Origin: Lingula anatina
Lineage: Eukaryota; Brachiopoda; Lingulata; Lingulida; Lingulidae
Direction of reading: 5' to 3'
Assembly (NCBI RefSeq): GCF_001039355.2
Contig: NW_019775558.1
Location: 797,558-861,557, forward strand
DNA: 64,000 bases
Positions 24,275 through 36,266 of this stretch are shown here, in pieces (within the stretch, counting starts at the first letter, position 1; each line of letters starts with the position of its first letter). Position numbers and translations under genes: made by a program. Below the pieces are notes generated by a model that saw nothing but the letters and a program-made list of their open reading frames with translations, was not told where the DNA came from and searched no databases.

Positions 24275-25520
24275 TGTAGTGTCCGTATCCCTACTATCTG
24301 TTCTATTTTGGAATCACAGCATATTCTGTCTGATTTTATTATTTTATGTATGTCTACACTGACATTTATTTTTCAGGAAGAAAATAGCATATTACCCCTT
24401 ATTATGAAAAGATATGCAAGAATTTTGTGCCAAATGTAGTGTCTGTACCCCCAAGCTATACATTAACCATTGGATAACTGGCTACTTATCAATGATGATA
24501 AAACTTCAAAATATGGTACAAAATATTGTTCTAGATTGTATAAAATGCATTCATGTCCTATGATGTTTAGAAAAAACATTGTATATAAATGTATATTCGA
24601 TAAAGTGATACTAATTAATAAGAGTCAGGCAAGACATTTTGCAGAAAATAATATATGCTACTCTTTGCATTCAAAATGAACAATATTGCTTCCAATATAT
24701 TGCCAAATATAGCTAATTGCAAAATAATAGATTGTATATGGATTAATATTCTATGGATTAATGTATATGATATATTTTGAGGGGGTACGGACACTACAAT
24801 ACATGCATAATTAACAAAGGTATATTTATAATACTTTCAGTGGATGAAGTATCAAACATGGATGACAATGAACAAAAGCCAAATAGGAAAAGAAAAGGGA
24901 AACCTGAAATTTATACTGTCAGCAAAAATAATTTGGAAAAAAAAAAAACATCAAAGAGCTAATAGTCATGCTGAAGCACGTAAGGAAGATGTTGAATGCA
25001 CGTAACATAGCAGAGAAACAAAAAAATGAAGAATCATCCAAGGCTGGCCCAACAAGAAAGACTAAAGATGAGAGAAGAAATTTGGGCATACTGACAGAGA
25101 GTCAAGGAGAAGCAGAAACCCAACAATCCTGAAAACAGCAGAGCAAGAGGTGCAAATTAACGAGAGATGAAAAAGAAGAAAAGACTTGAAAAACAAGAAT
25201 CAAGACTGAAACAAAAATAAATAAATAAATAAATAAATAAGACCAAGCAACAGAAAGAAAAAGTTTAAATTAAAGTCTGGTGAATGAAAGAAAAACTGAA
25301 TGACACACAACCAAGGGCCAGCATCCACTGAAAAACATGCTATGGTGTTTCTCCAAAAAACAGTTTGATTAATACATGTACTTGTATCCTTTTGGTTAAA
25401 TACTGTTGTTATATATTTATTTTGATATTTTTAGAATGTTGGCAAAAATAACTGGTAAACAATATGATATTTCAGTTACAAAAGCATCAATTACTTGAAT
25501 GTGTAGTGTGCATACCCCTA
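24275..25520. repeat. Four copies of a TGTAGTGTCCGTACCCC terminal motif
   Basis: The motif TGTAGTGT-C-G-T-A-(C/T)-CCC occurs on the plus strand at 24275-24291, 24435-24451 and 25502-25517 (as TGTAGTGTGCATACCCC). It occurs inverted at 24781-24798. The pair 24435/24798 bounds a 364-bp AT-rich segment and has the form of terminal inverted repeats of a small non-autonomous DNA transposon. The others would be solo ends or nested copies. No target-site duplication was resolved. Confidence 0.6.
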
Positions 25521-25689
25521 AATCATAGCCTAAGAGGCGTTCTGTTAATTTGAACGTAGCACAAAAAATAATTAATATTGTGTTCTAAAAATGTTGGATG
25601 TCATAGTTAAGATGTTATTCTTTTTATCTGTTACAAAATTAAACAAATGTGTTGTGTGGGTCATTTTCTATGCAGTCAAGTTGTACAAT
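24800..25689. other. Lys-rich low-complexity relic, no gene recognised
   Basis: The stretch 24840-25310 is A-rich and encodes Lys/Glu-rich scraps in several frames. It includes an (AAAT)n microsatellite at 25215-25240. It may be the basic C-terminal region of a decayed transposase. No domain is visible. Confidence 0.4.
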
Positions 25690-25729
25690 ACTTATTTTCA
25701 TTTGATAGAATTAATAGAATTGGGCCGAC

Positions 25730-26230
25730 CCAAAACATACTTTCATACTGGTGAAGATTACCTCCAGAGGGCCAAAGTGAATGTCATGGACTGGCCTGCC
25801 CAAAGCCGGGACTTGAATCCTATAGAAAATTTCTGGGATGAACTGAAGACTAGGGTCCATGCCAGAAGACCATCAAATCTGATGGAACTAGAAAGATTTG
25901 CCAAAGAAGAATGGGTTTAAATTCCTCAGGAGGCATGTCAGACATTTGTCCAAAACTACCACAAGCGTCCACAGGCTGTTATCAACCAGAAAGGATACAA
26001 ATTGACTATTAAAATCAGGGGGGCTAATAATTTTGACCTTGGTGAATTTTTGGTTTTGTTAAACAATTACATTTCTGTGTCTGAAATAAAAGAATGTAAG
26101 CCTCCAAAATAAAGCAAGTATGTTAAAAAATATTGTGTTAAAATTTCTTTGTTCTATAACAAGTGCTTGAAAATTAGTTGAAAAAGAATAGAATTTTCCT
26201 AGGTAGGGCTAATAATTTTGTCCTCAACTG
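25730..26230 (+). mobile_element. Tc1-type transposon, 3' end with terminal repeat
   Basis: Reads LQRAKVNVMDWPAQSRDLNP then IENFWDELKTRVHARRPSNL, the DDE-domain C-terminus of Tc1 transposases; the third catalytic acid is the E of PIENFWDEL. A TAA replaces one codon at 25918, after which the frame goes on (IPQEACQTFVQNYHKR). The 3' terminal repeat GGCTAATAATTTTGTCCTC-AACTG ends at 26230, followed by TA (26231-26232), the expected target dinucleotide. The 5' half, including the paired-like DNA-binding domain and left repeat, is missing. Confidence 0.92.
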
Positions 26231-26244
26231 TACATGTACTTCTT

Positions 26245-26880
26245 TCTTTTTCAGGTTTACAAAGTTTTTTTGGAAAGTGGCCTGGTGCAACTCGCAACAG
26301 TTTTATTTTAAACCAATGCGCCAAGCATGAGAACAATGTGCCAAACATGAGATGTATGAGACAGGAAAACTGCCATGTGGCTAACTTTTTGGAGACCGTA
26401 CATATGCTCTGCCTCCTCTCATGATGACACAGATTCTGCACCTTAACACAGAAGAAAAAGAGGTAAACAAAATAAATAAATAAATAGATAAAATAAAAAT
26501 AATATAAATAAATGGAAATAAAATAAAAAAGACTCTGGGTGCAACTAAAGGTAGATTCAGGTACAGTGTATGTTTAACCCTGATATCCCTATCATAATTG
26601 CTATAATAACATTTTTTACTTCAGATGTATGCACAAGAATGGTGGGCATCTGTGGTACAACCCAGAGATGTGTGGAAGTTGTTGTTGCATCCGTGTAGTT
26701 GCATCCTGCATAACTTTTGTCAAGATAAAAACGACCAAAGTTCCTGACATAGATGCAAGTGTAAATGACGTGTTTGTTGGCCCAGTCCTTACCATTGGTC
26801 ACAGGACAAGAGAAGAACAAATCAGGAATTAGGGTCTCCACAACAAACACTGCAACTTCATTGAACTCAGCCAGGTCAAG
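26245..26880 (+). pseudogene. Harbinger/HARBI1-like transposase remnant
   Basis: Pieces in shifting frames read GKWPGATRNSFIL (26274 on), TYALPPLMMTQILHLNTEEK (about 26398-26460, ending at an intron-like GAG|GTAAAC) and CMHKNGGHLWYNPE (from about 26625), with CILHNFC in an overlapping frame. PG-T-DS-IL, the YPL--LMTP loop and the -LHN-C helix are features of the HARBI1/Harbinger DDE transposase, so the order of pieces is right. Frameshifts make it inactive. It follows the Tc1 end directly. Confidence 0.65.
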
Positions 26881-27081
26881 AGTACAAATGTACATAAAGT
26901 CAATAGAACTGACATGAACTTTAAAGGAAAAATACAGTCTTGGTATTCGAAAAAAACATGATAGAATAGTTGTGGTTAAAAAATTGGGCAAAAAATAAGA
27001 TAAAGACTATAGAGCGTTCCCGATACGTGACGTAATTAATGAGCTGCCACAATATTGGGGGACACACACACAAATCCAAGA

Positions 27082-28111
27082 TGGCGGTAGTGCCGGAGGT
27101 GAAGTATAAGTGACTGCGGGTAAAAAACACAAAATTCACAAGTTTATCTGTTGGCAGCAAAGAAAATCAATTAATACCGTATTCTGAAGGACTCCAAGAG
27201 GCGGAGAAAGTACGGTATGAAGAGAAGTTGGCTTATCTGAAAGGGCAAGACCCGTATGAAATAACAGAGTGGAGCGGCGATGTGGAATTACTACCTAGAG
27301 TTACTTACATAGACATAGTCAACTATCTTCTGTTCAAACCAAGCCCATACACACAAGACCAGTTAAAATGTTATAAGGGTTTGGATGCTTACAACCAGTT
27401 TGTGTTAGGATGGGTCCGGGATGTGGCGTCGGTAGAAATCAACGAAAAACGTGTAACAACAGCCAAGGTAAGAAAATTTAAGTTGTGAACAACATAACTG
27501 TATATCAAGTGTATTGACTGATGGTCGTTAGGACTTGTTTTTCTATTTCACAATCTTAATAGATGACAGCTTTATGATTAGGCACCGAAGCTAAGTTTGA
27601 ATGCAGTGTTTTTATTAAAACCAGAGGTATTCGGTTAAATTGAAATGAAAATGTCTTGGCGAGACCTGTACCCATGTTGCAGCTCTCCTATTTTTGTGGA
27701 AGCTGCAGTTAATATCAGAGATACCTAAACTGTAATACAAGAGAAGGCATATTGGAAGTTACCAACACCTTTTTCAAGTGTCAAGTACAGTAAGCTTAAG
27801 AACCTTGATTTCACTTCTGCATCCTCCTTAAAAAAAAAACTTTGACACTTCTTTATGCACAGACAGGCCAGTAACTCCACCAACCCCAAACCAAAACAGA
27901 TCCCAGCCGTCAACACTACCTCCCACACAGGGAAGATTGGACAGATTTTTCAATGCTCTCAGCAAGGTACCATCAAAGCCGGCTATTCTTGCCCATGTCC
28001 CAGAATATTGTGAAAATTATGTGCCCTTGTTATTAAAAGGAGATTTCCCTATAGTGCCAACAGAGTTGAAGGACAAGGAAACTTTTGGCTATGCATATAA
28101 CAATTTAAAGG
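27082..28111 (+). pseudogene. YqaJ/SWIM-type protein, N-terminal and central exons
   Basis: A start in a good context (CCAAGATGGCGG, 27093) opens a frame broken by one TGA and resuming to a donor at 27470 (AAG|GTAAGA). It reads YEEKLAYLKGQDPYEITEWS, IDIVNYLLF and YNQFVLGWVRDVASVEI. This is the N-terminal module of a family of invertebrate proteins that carry a SWIM zinc finger and a YqaJ-like recombinase/nuclease domain. A second block at about 27860-28110 reads GRLDRFFNALSKVPSKPAIL and PEYCENYVPLLLKGDFP, the linker before the YqaJ domain. The nuclease core is absent. The coding block stops where the foldback element at 28112 begins. Such genes are multicopy in marine invertebrates and may be mobile; their role is unknown. 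Confidence 0.7.
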
Positions 28112-28325
28112 GGAATACAAGTCTCTGGGGACCTAAATTCAATAAAATCCCCCCCCCCCCTATTCTCTCTAGATCTGCCCATCACGTTTTACCCACTGTA
28201 AGCGCACTGTAATTACCTCCCAAATTTAGGCTTACGCTTACAGTGGGTAAAACATGATGGGCAGATCTAGAGAGAAGAGGGGGGTCGGATTTTATTGAAT
28301 TTTGGTCCTCAGAGATTTGTATTCC
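28112..28325. repeat. Foldback element: ~92-bp arms, 30-bp loop
   Basis: The left arm (28112-28204, GGAATACAAGTCTCTGGGGA onward) is the near-exact reverse complement of the right arm (28235-28325). It includes the strings CTCTCTAGATCTGCCCATCA and TTTTACCCACTGTAAGCG. Differences are a few transitions and the length of a C/G homopolymer. The RNA or single strand would form a ~92-bp hairpin. It has no coding content and fits a foldback-type MITE. Confidence 0.93.
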
Positions 28326-28879
28326 GTTTTAATTGATCACTGTGAAGCATACTGACAGAGTTGGCGATATCATGTCTCGCAGGCGACAAACACGTTATCC
28401 TGACAATGAAATTGACTTTCTGATGTCATTACCTCGGTTTGCTGGTGAAGCTGATGCGCAAAGAAATACAGTGGACTTGAATACAGCTGTCTTTGGCAGC
28501 TGGAAAGTTTCAAAATGAAATTCAAATCTCCACTTTGTCTTCAGCTTCAGGAGTGGGATTGACAGCCGACGATGCTAGTGGTGATAGTGTTTGGTGGTTC
28601 TGAGCTGTGATTAACATGTCCTGCAATTATTTCCCCTTTGGGATTCAATACAACAAGGTCACTGCCGAGCAGGGGGAAGTGTCTAAGGCAAAAGAAGAGG
28701 CAATAAAACTGTGCTCACTAGCAAAGCTAGAAATACCTTCATTCAGCAAAGGCTACCATTGCGATTGGAAAGAGGAGTACAGAATATCGTGGGAAAAGCA
28801 GGAGTGCCAAGGCATCAGAGCAGCCTCATTTGGGGGTGCCAGGCGCAGCAAATAAGAGCGTCAAGAATCCAGGTGGGAT
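28326..28879. other. Low-confidence coding scraps between foldback and LINE
   Basis: Open stretches at 28333-28518 and 28607-28855 have reasonable amino-acid composition but no recognised domain. The second is in the same orientation as the LINE end that follows and may be more of it. Confidence 0.35.
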
Positions 28880-29330
28880 AAAGGCCCAGACACTGCATTG
28901 CTGCACTAAAGCTCCGCTCCAATGTCTATCCCATGAGTGAAACGTGCCAGAGGTAGAGCACTGCCTAAAAACTGTCGACGCTGCATAGCTTGAACCGAGT
29001 CAGCTTCACACATCAGCAGGCAATGCCCCAGTGTAAAATCTGCTTGGATTAGTCGGCATAACGACATATGCCAAATGCTCGTAGATGAAGCACTTCAAAA
29101 CAACTGGTGGGTGATACGAGAACAGCAACTTAGGGACCCCAGGGGAACACCCTAATTCTGGATCTTATCTTAATCAAGGACTCAAAAGCAGTAGTGGTTG
29201 ACCCTACTATTCGGGTCGAGGACCGTGACAAGCTAGAGAAGAGAAGGAAATATCTAGTATGTGCAAAAGATAGAGCCTATCACTGGAACAACTGCCATTG
29301 AAGTGTATGGGCTTGCAATAGGAGCCGGGG
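28880..29330 (+). pseudogene. R2-type LINE, C-terminal endonuclease fragment
   Basis: Reads a degraded CCHC-like finger (NCRRC near 28972, then HISRQCPSVKSAW), RHNDICQMLVDEALQNNWWV, REQQLRDPRGTP and, after a short frameshift, KDSKAVVVDPTIRVEDRDK. This is the C-terminal end of site-specific non-LTR retrotransposons of the R2/NeSL/Hero type. It has the zinc finger followed by the restriction-like endonuclease, whose acidic residues include the Asp of VVDPT. The reverse transcriptase is not present. A poly-G run (29327-29337 region) lies at its end. Confidence 0.75.
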
Positions 29331-31045
29331 GGGGGGGGCTTTGGGCGGTGCACCTCGAGCTCCCAAGCCCTTGAGTCTCTAGATATATGGAGCATGTGCT
29401 TTGCACAGCATCTTGCTCACTCTATAGTGGGGATAGGTTTGCAGAGAGAACCCCGGACAAAACAGACCGGACAGTCCCTACTCCAGTCATATTACCAGAC
29501 ACGTTTTCCATTCATTCTCTCGGTATTAGTGCAAAGGTCCGAAGACAAAGACCCTCAGGTTGCCTGTATCGTTTTCTCCATCTATTTTTACAAGAGGGTC
29601 AGATTTGTGCGGAAAATTTAACAGTAATATCTACAGTCTTGCTCTTATTTGTATTATTCACTTTCAATCAATATTCTCAATTTTTCAGAGTATACCATGT
29701 ACACTTTAAGAATGAAAGATGTCCAGATGAATCAGAGCATAAATAGTAAGATTCGTACCTCAAAAAGAGCAGCAAAGAATGAGCATATCTTGCAAACTTG
29801 CCCTAAATATGCAGGAAGGTTCTTGCAAAGTTGCCACAAATTTGCAGTAAAACCATTTATTAATGTTGTGTATTTTTACTTCTATTTTTTATCGTTTCTG
29901 AAGTAGACACCTGGTGAATGTCAGGAAGAGCAGGAGCCATCAAGCCAGTTATTGTGAAGCTATGCAACTCGGATGTAAAGTAGGAAATAATTATGAAAAA
30001 ACATTAAATAAAGTCAGCTGTATAACACCATGATGATGTTAAAAAGCAAAACTTGATGCTCAAAAATAACTTTGACAAAGATGAAGGTGCATAGTACTAT
30101 AATTGTAATGCTTTTACACAATCAACAAATGGAGCTAATGGAGCTTTTTGTCAAAGGCAGAGATTAAACCTAGCAGAAGTAAGAACAGTTACTTAAGGAG
30201 GAAGAGCTTTAAAATCAAAGTACGAATGTGTTTTGCTTTGTTTTCCTCAGTGTGACAGCATATTAAGCTACGCTAAGAAGAACTGCCAAATACCCTTACA
30301 TCAAGAGACAAAATGTCACCTAAAACCCAGAATACCAACAGAAAAATGTTCATTCCCCTTTGGTGATATTACAGTAGATGAGATGCATTCTATATAAAAC
30401 CAATTCAAAAATGATGATACAAATATACGGTAATAACTAGATCTTTTCAATGGGTGAAAATCGTGAATTTTACAGATTCTGTATTTTTTAAGTCTTAATT
30501 TCTTTTTAAAAAAAGCAATCCCATTGAGTGGTGGCATCAAAATTGAAAAGAAGACTACCTAATAGTTCTATTCTATTCTATGCATTAAAAGCACCACAAA
30601 TGCTATAAAAAATATAATTTTTATGGTTTTAAAATGACGTATCTGAAAGTTTGATATAATTTTTGCCCACTGAAAAGATCGAGCGAGTCATTACTGTATA
30701 CAACAGAAATCACAACTCTTACTTAGAGTTCGTGAGAGCATCCCCTCACTTTTGTAAATTTTTATACTTAATAAAGAAACTACTGCATTTATCAGAGGGG
30801 GCTTGCCGTTTAAAGGCAACAGCCTTCTGAGCTGTCAATTTTTCAAAGTAAAAATGACATATCTTACAACTTTTTCCCTGATTCTCATCCATTATATTGC
30901 ACTCTTATATATCAAGTGTTTAAATGACTTAGTACATTATCCATGCAATGTAATCTGCTAGTCTTGCCACCACAAGTTTCTTGCACTGTTTACCTTCACC
31001 CCATCCTATCTTGTCTACTCCTGCCTCGCCCTCTGGTGTCACTGT
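29331..31045. other. No gene recognised; includes EXD2 3' UTR at right
   Basis: About 1.7 kb without a conserved protein segment. The right part, down from 31045 on the minus strand, must hold the EXD2 3' UTR. I could not fix its polyadenylation site. Confidence 0.5.
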
Positions 31046-34000
31046 CATGTTGCTTCTCCAATGGACTGCTTCATTTGACTATCCAGGTCTGCTAACCTGT
31101 CGTGGTTGTGATCAACAGACCAGTAGGTGGGGAGATATTTAGGTTTCATACAGTCTAGAAAATGTTGCCTCCACTGTCTTTCAAACTGCACCAGAGAGCT
31201 GTTCTGGATCATATACTGTACTACCTGGAGTCCATGGGGTGTGAAGTCATCATTGGCTAGTCTGTATCAAAAACGCATTTGTATATACAAATAAATAGAA
31301 AGACAGACTGCTTGGAAATGAAGTTTCTAAATGCATACATGCTGATACCCAATAAACTTGAACCATGCAGGTTCTTAAATTTTTACACTATTTCCTTGAC
31401 GTCTTCATTTTTTATTTCTTTGTATTTTCATCTTTTTATTTCAGTATCTAAGGTGACTGTGTCTGCTCCCAATTAAAAAGTGACAAGAACAACTTTACAA
31501 AAACCTATTACCTGGTATCAAGTTCAACAGATTCTTTTAGTATTGTTTCATCCAAGTCATCGATACCATAGTAATCTGCTACTATTTTCTCCAATTCTAT
31601 TCTTCTTGCAGCAGGAATTTTATCTCCATGTTCTAAAAGGGCTCTAAAAAAGATGTACAGGTTTTTAACACAAGAGTTTAATTGCTCTTTTACTTTATGT
31701 TCAATCAATTTTTCATTTTTAAAGTTATTCAAAAAATACAAATGTACAATATCTGATTCATTGAAATAGCAATGCACCAAACAATACAACTTTGTTATTT
31801 TGTACATATTACCATAACCTTACCAAAGCCAGACTCACTTTCCAGCAGACCTGACCTTGGCCAAGGTTGGGTCTTGTCTGTACTTCACCCCTTTCTGAGA
31901 TCCTGACGGGGCATCACACATCACTTCCAGTCTCTGTTTAAGTGCACTGTCATAGAGATTGCTTTGCTGATGACAATCTGTGCACATCAGTACTATGTCA
32001 TGAGACAAGTGGTCCTTCATGATGGATGGGAAGTATCTGAAAGTAAAGAAGAGTTGTTTCGATGTGGCATTGCTTACAATACAGTATCGACTTGCATAAA
32101 AGCAGCAACAACAGTGGCTACAAAACTAAGAGATGAGAAAAACCAGTAGTTTCAAAGAAGTTGCTTTTTGGTTCAGACTTCAGATTCCACTGTTAGCCTT
32201 TGCTAATTAATCCATACAAAAACACCTGTCAGTGCTCAAGGAGAGTAATATTTCAATAACAGATGCATATTAATGTGGCACATTATATGTCCTCAAAGTT
32301 GATCAATTTGAATAAATTGAGAAATAATACTTATGGCATGAATTCTTACTTGCGATACTCATGAGGAACAACATTTTTCCTTATATATGATTCTTCTTTG
32401 CCACAAACAACACAGATATTGCTCTTTTCTTGAAGGTAATAGTTCCTACTGGATTCGGGTCGCCCACTGGGTTCAAAGTTTAACTTCACAGTGAAAGGAT
32501 CATCGCAGATCTTCACTGAAAACACAAAAAAGTATTAAGATGACAGAAGTTGATGAGAAGTCATCTTTGAAAACTCGTACCAAATGAAAAAGCTGGTGAT
32601 GTTTTGGAACGTGCTACTTCTAACCTAAGCATCATTTTTATATTTGTATGCAATTCAGAATACCTCCTAGTTCTTTGTCTATATACCACTGTGCCTTTTT
32701 TATGTCAATTGTGCTTAGAAGCTGACCATCTGGAGCACGCAACTGACAGTTGTGGTACAGAGGGGTGGTCCTGGCAGAATAAGCATTTTTCACAGGCTTG
32801 GGAAGGTGTTTATTGACAGCAGCTGAACCAGGTTTCTAAAAGGGAATGAACACAATATTTGTGATTCACTGCGAAAATTGTTTGATATTATGTGTTCATG
32901 GCATTTGCCTTGGAAAAAATGTTCAGCAAAACAGAAAAGATAGGTTTAAGTGAATCTTATCTTATTTTATTCTTGAATCTGATCAGACAAAAACTTTTAA
33001 TATTACAAATAATAGTATTATGGAAAGCATTTTATCAGATGCACAGAAACATACTGAAGACTGAAATGATTGCATTTCTATAATACAGCAAAATTATTTA
33101 AGACAAAACAAACTAGAAACTTGAAGGCAATTTTTGTTAGTTATTTTTTAACATTGTTTTATATGTGTTCCCTATTGTTAAGCTACCTGTGACTCTAAAA
33201 TATTATTTCGCCCAGCAGAAAATTTGACATCCACCAGCCCTTGGCACATGGCTTGGATTTTCTTGAATAAATCATCATCTGACCACAAGTTACCCACAAT
33301 TCCACTCCTAAACAGGCGTCTGCTCACAATTGCCATGAAAATATCTACTCCAACCAGAGCATCTGTGGCACCATAGTTAACCTAGGGCAATTCAGAATTA
33401 AAATATTCAGTAGCTGCATTTTGATAAAAAATTAATAATAACAGTTAAATGAGCTTTTATATTTTGAAGTTCACTGCAACACATTTTTAGACAAAAAACA
33501 TTTAGACTCAGAATATATTGATAAATGAAACATATTCTAACACAAGAATTCGCAATAGCATTCCTTAAACCAGTAGCAAATATCAGTTATGAAACAATCA
33601 AAAGTTTGTAGGAACTGTGAAAAGTTGGATCTCACTTGCTCTGGTGTCAGTTGGTCAGCCTCCCAATTACTGCAGCGCAGAAAAATGCTCTTGTCCATAT
33701 CAACATCAAGGTAGTCCTTGGCCATTTTCTTCAGACCAATATTTGGACTGAAATCACCATACACCACTTAGACTGGGTTCCCATCCCTAGATCGATTTAA
33801 CAGGATCGGTCCATCTCCACTGGGTTTCTCACTAAATTGCTTTCAGCTTAAGTGGCTTAGATGTCTGGGACTCCTACAAAAGTTGCTTAATGATAGTTAA
33901 TTACCCCCTATCAGCTTCAGGAGGCGTGACAGACATCTAAGCCACTAAAGTTAATTGCAATTAAGCGAGAATCCTCTTGGAGTTCAATCCAAAGTTGGTG

Positions 34001-35885
34001 CAATAGGGTCTGGGAATGGTCTCTTAAATAACTAATGCAGTGAGCATTCATGAATGATGTTGATAATTAAACTTAATTCATATTGCTAAACAAAAAAGAA
34101 CCATCTAATCACTAAATTATCAACTGGGTAACCCTCACTGTCAAGATCACAGGAAATATTAACAAAGACAGCACAGTTACAATATGCATTAAATGCAATT
34201 ATTGTATTATTATTATTATATCAAACAACGATTTAAATGGTAATAAAATAGGGGAAGAAACTTACTTTATTCCTCGAACAAATCTTCTCAAAACATTTCT
34301 TAGATCCACACTGCCTTTAACAGGAATATCATAATCTTGAGTAATTTTCTTTCCATCATTAAGTGGGTCCACACCAGTTTTCAAGATACTGAAACAATTA
34401 ACACAAGTTCAGAATTACAATGAAAAATACATTACCTGGCTGCTGAAAGTGGGCAATTTTCAATAACAGACCTTTTAATAATAGAACAGATACATTTGGA
34501 AACATTGCCTTCAACTGTGACTTGAATCCAGACCACATATCAATTGTTTGGAAAAAATTTGATTCTTAAAAATGCTTGCAATATTTACAACAACAGGCAC
34601 ATTGTATGCCATTGTATACGCTTATTGTATACCTTTTGTCAGCTAATATTTTCTTCAGTCCTTCGGGAATCTCCTCTAGTTTACACAGTCTAACCAGTAC
34701 ACAAAGCCCAGTCACAGTAGCCAACTGCAGCAATGCTACAGGCCCATGGTAATCAGTTCTGCTCACCCACTCACAGTCAAATCCCAAAACCTGAATATGA
34801 AACATCCTTAATGTAAAAAAGACATTCAATAAAAATGGATCAGTAAAGCTGGACAACCAGGACTTAATTTAGTTCAATCCAATGCATCATTGCATCTGGT
34901 TGCCTTTTGCACTGAAATTCATTAGAAAATCATTTCTAGCTTTTCCTCAAAACAAATTTTATTCAACTATTATACAACCAGTGCCTCTTCAGACCAATTC
35001 TGTGACAAAAGGATTGTGAGAGAAAGGGATGCATATAAGGTAAAATGAGGTCACATAAACAGCACCAATTCCCTAAAACAGATCAGCGTGTTCCTAAAAT
35101 TACAACCAATCAAAATAGAAACTTACTTTGGCAACTCTTAAATCTGCATTCAACAGGTCTTCAGCTCGATCCCATTCTGCAGAGTCGGACACGACAAGGG
35201 TTTTTGGTTTCCTTTCAAGAGATTTCCATAGCCAAACGCTTTGTGGAACTTTCTTCTTAACATATTGCCAAAGGGCATATAAGCCTGAAAGATATTAATT
35301 GTTTTGTTGGTATATAATTACCTGCTGCATTAAATATGAGAATCCTGGGCAAAGTGGTTTCATTCTCAGGCCCGTAGCCAGGGGGGATTCGGGGGGGTCG
35401 AAAGAACCGCCCCTTTTGCTGGGAAAAGGTCCACTCTGGGTAAAATTTGATCTAGGTACATGAAGTTTTTATGGGAAAGGGTCCACTTTTTCAGAAAAAG
35501 AACCCCCCTTTTGAAATTGCTGGCTACGGGCCAGATTCTGTGTTTTGTTGACTGGGTTGCCTTCCACATTCCACCCTCACCCAGATGACACTGTGTTTAC
35601 ATGTAATATGACCAAAATAAAGTAGACATTTCCTAAATAGCTTTGACAGTACTTTCACCAACTGTAATTAGGCTGGCATGGTGAGACAACTGTCACAAAT
35701 AAATGGTAAGCATTAGTTTCACTGGTAGAGAGAGTATTAGTATTGAATAAAAGTTGCATTTACATGTAACAACCTGGAATTACCGTGTATATGACCTAGT
35801 CTACAACTTATAAGTACTTTTCAGCGATGCACTTATTACCAGTGAATCCCAACAGCGCTGCAAAGAAAACATGCTTTCGGCCCAT
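31046..35885 (-). CDS. EXD2: EXD2, 3'-5' exonuclease domain-containing protein 2
   Basis: Eleven exons (minus): 35840-35885, 35127-35284, 34633-34790, 34266-34388, 33636-33747, 33187-33381, 32663-32835, 32350-32515, 31839-32036, 31512-31643 and 31046-31261. The lengths sum to 1677 nt, giving 558 aa (human 621). Residues ~6-24 form a membrane anchor (FFAALLGFTGLYALW). The DEDDy exonuclease domain follows, with motif I in VLGFDCEW (D73, E75), a candidate motif II Asp in TGVDPLND, and motif III Y202-x3-D206 in NYGATDALV. The block MDKSIFLRCSNWEADQL matches the vertebrate protein. The C-terminal half keeps an HNH-like zinc site: CVVCGKEESYIRKNVVPHEY, then MCTDCH. Vertebrate EXD2 is a nuclease tied to the mitochondrial outer membrane and to DNA end resection. 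The start is the first ATG before a short exon that mirrors the vertebrate anchor. It is divergent with MRPS26. Two MITEs lie in introns 1 and 4. Confidence 0.97.
33773..34022. repeat. MITE 'TTCCCAT-GATCGAT' subfamily B, EXD2 intron
   Basis: Left end GGTTCCCATCCCTAGATCGAT and right end GTCTGGGAATGGTC are partial inverted repeats. The centre GATAGTTAATTACCCCCTATCAGCTT recurs in reverse complement in the 51082-51305 copy, showing that the two belong to one subfamily. It starts 26 bp upstream of an EXD2 splice acceptor. Confidence 0.7.
35367..35534. repeat. MITE with CAGGCCCGTAGCCAG ends, EXD2 intron 1
   Basis: The left end CAGGCCCGTAGCCAG and right end CTGGCTACGGGCCAG are inverted repeats. The 168-bp element is flanked by the direct repeat ATTCT (35362-35366 and 35535-35539), which I take as the target-site duplication. 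The interior has poly-G/poly-C-rich blocks. Confidence 0.85.
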
Positions 35886-36266
35886 TGTTTCCAGCTCGAA
35901 TAAAATCTTGAGAAAACACCTTTGAACATCGGGGTGCCGACACTCTGCCCGCGGAAAATGCAGAGAATCTCTGAGCAGCTCTCACATGTGCGCTTATCTA
36001 AAATATGGAACAAAAAAGTCAATATCCGAAAGGCATAATCTATGCAAGTTCATATTATCAAAAACATATGATAATTTCCATGTGCAAGTAAATTTAAATT
36101 TATTTTTATATTTGAAAAATGTTATTATCTCATATATTAGGGTGAATACATTTGTATTTTTGTTCCCTGTAATCTTGCTCTTATGCTGCACCACGTGTGT
36201 TGTTGAGACTCCAGACCTGTGAGAGCACCGAGTGCATATATCTGTAGTCAAACAATATAGTTGAAA
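35886..36266. promoter_or_regulatory. Shared bidirectional promoter of EXD2 and MRPS26
   Basis: Only 381 bp separate the two start codons, which diverge. The interval must hold both 5' UTRs and both promoters. No TATA box in a typical position was seen, as expected for housekeeping genes. I infer shared regulation from the geometry alone. Confidence 0.65.

Noticed and set aside
26557-26991. Minus-strand open frame of 144 codons
   Set aside because: It is the shadow of the Harbinger remnant on the plus strand and has no family features.
27725-27928. Minus-strand hydrophobic frame that looks like a membrane protein
   Set aside because: It is antisense to the second YqaJ/SWIM-like exon, which has clear family similarity on the plus strand.
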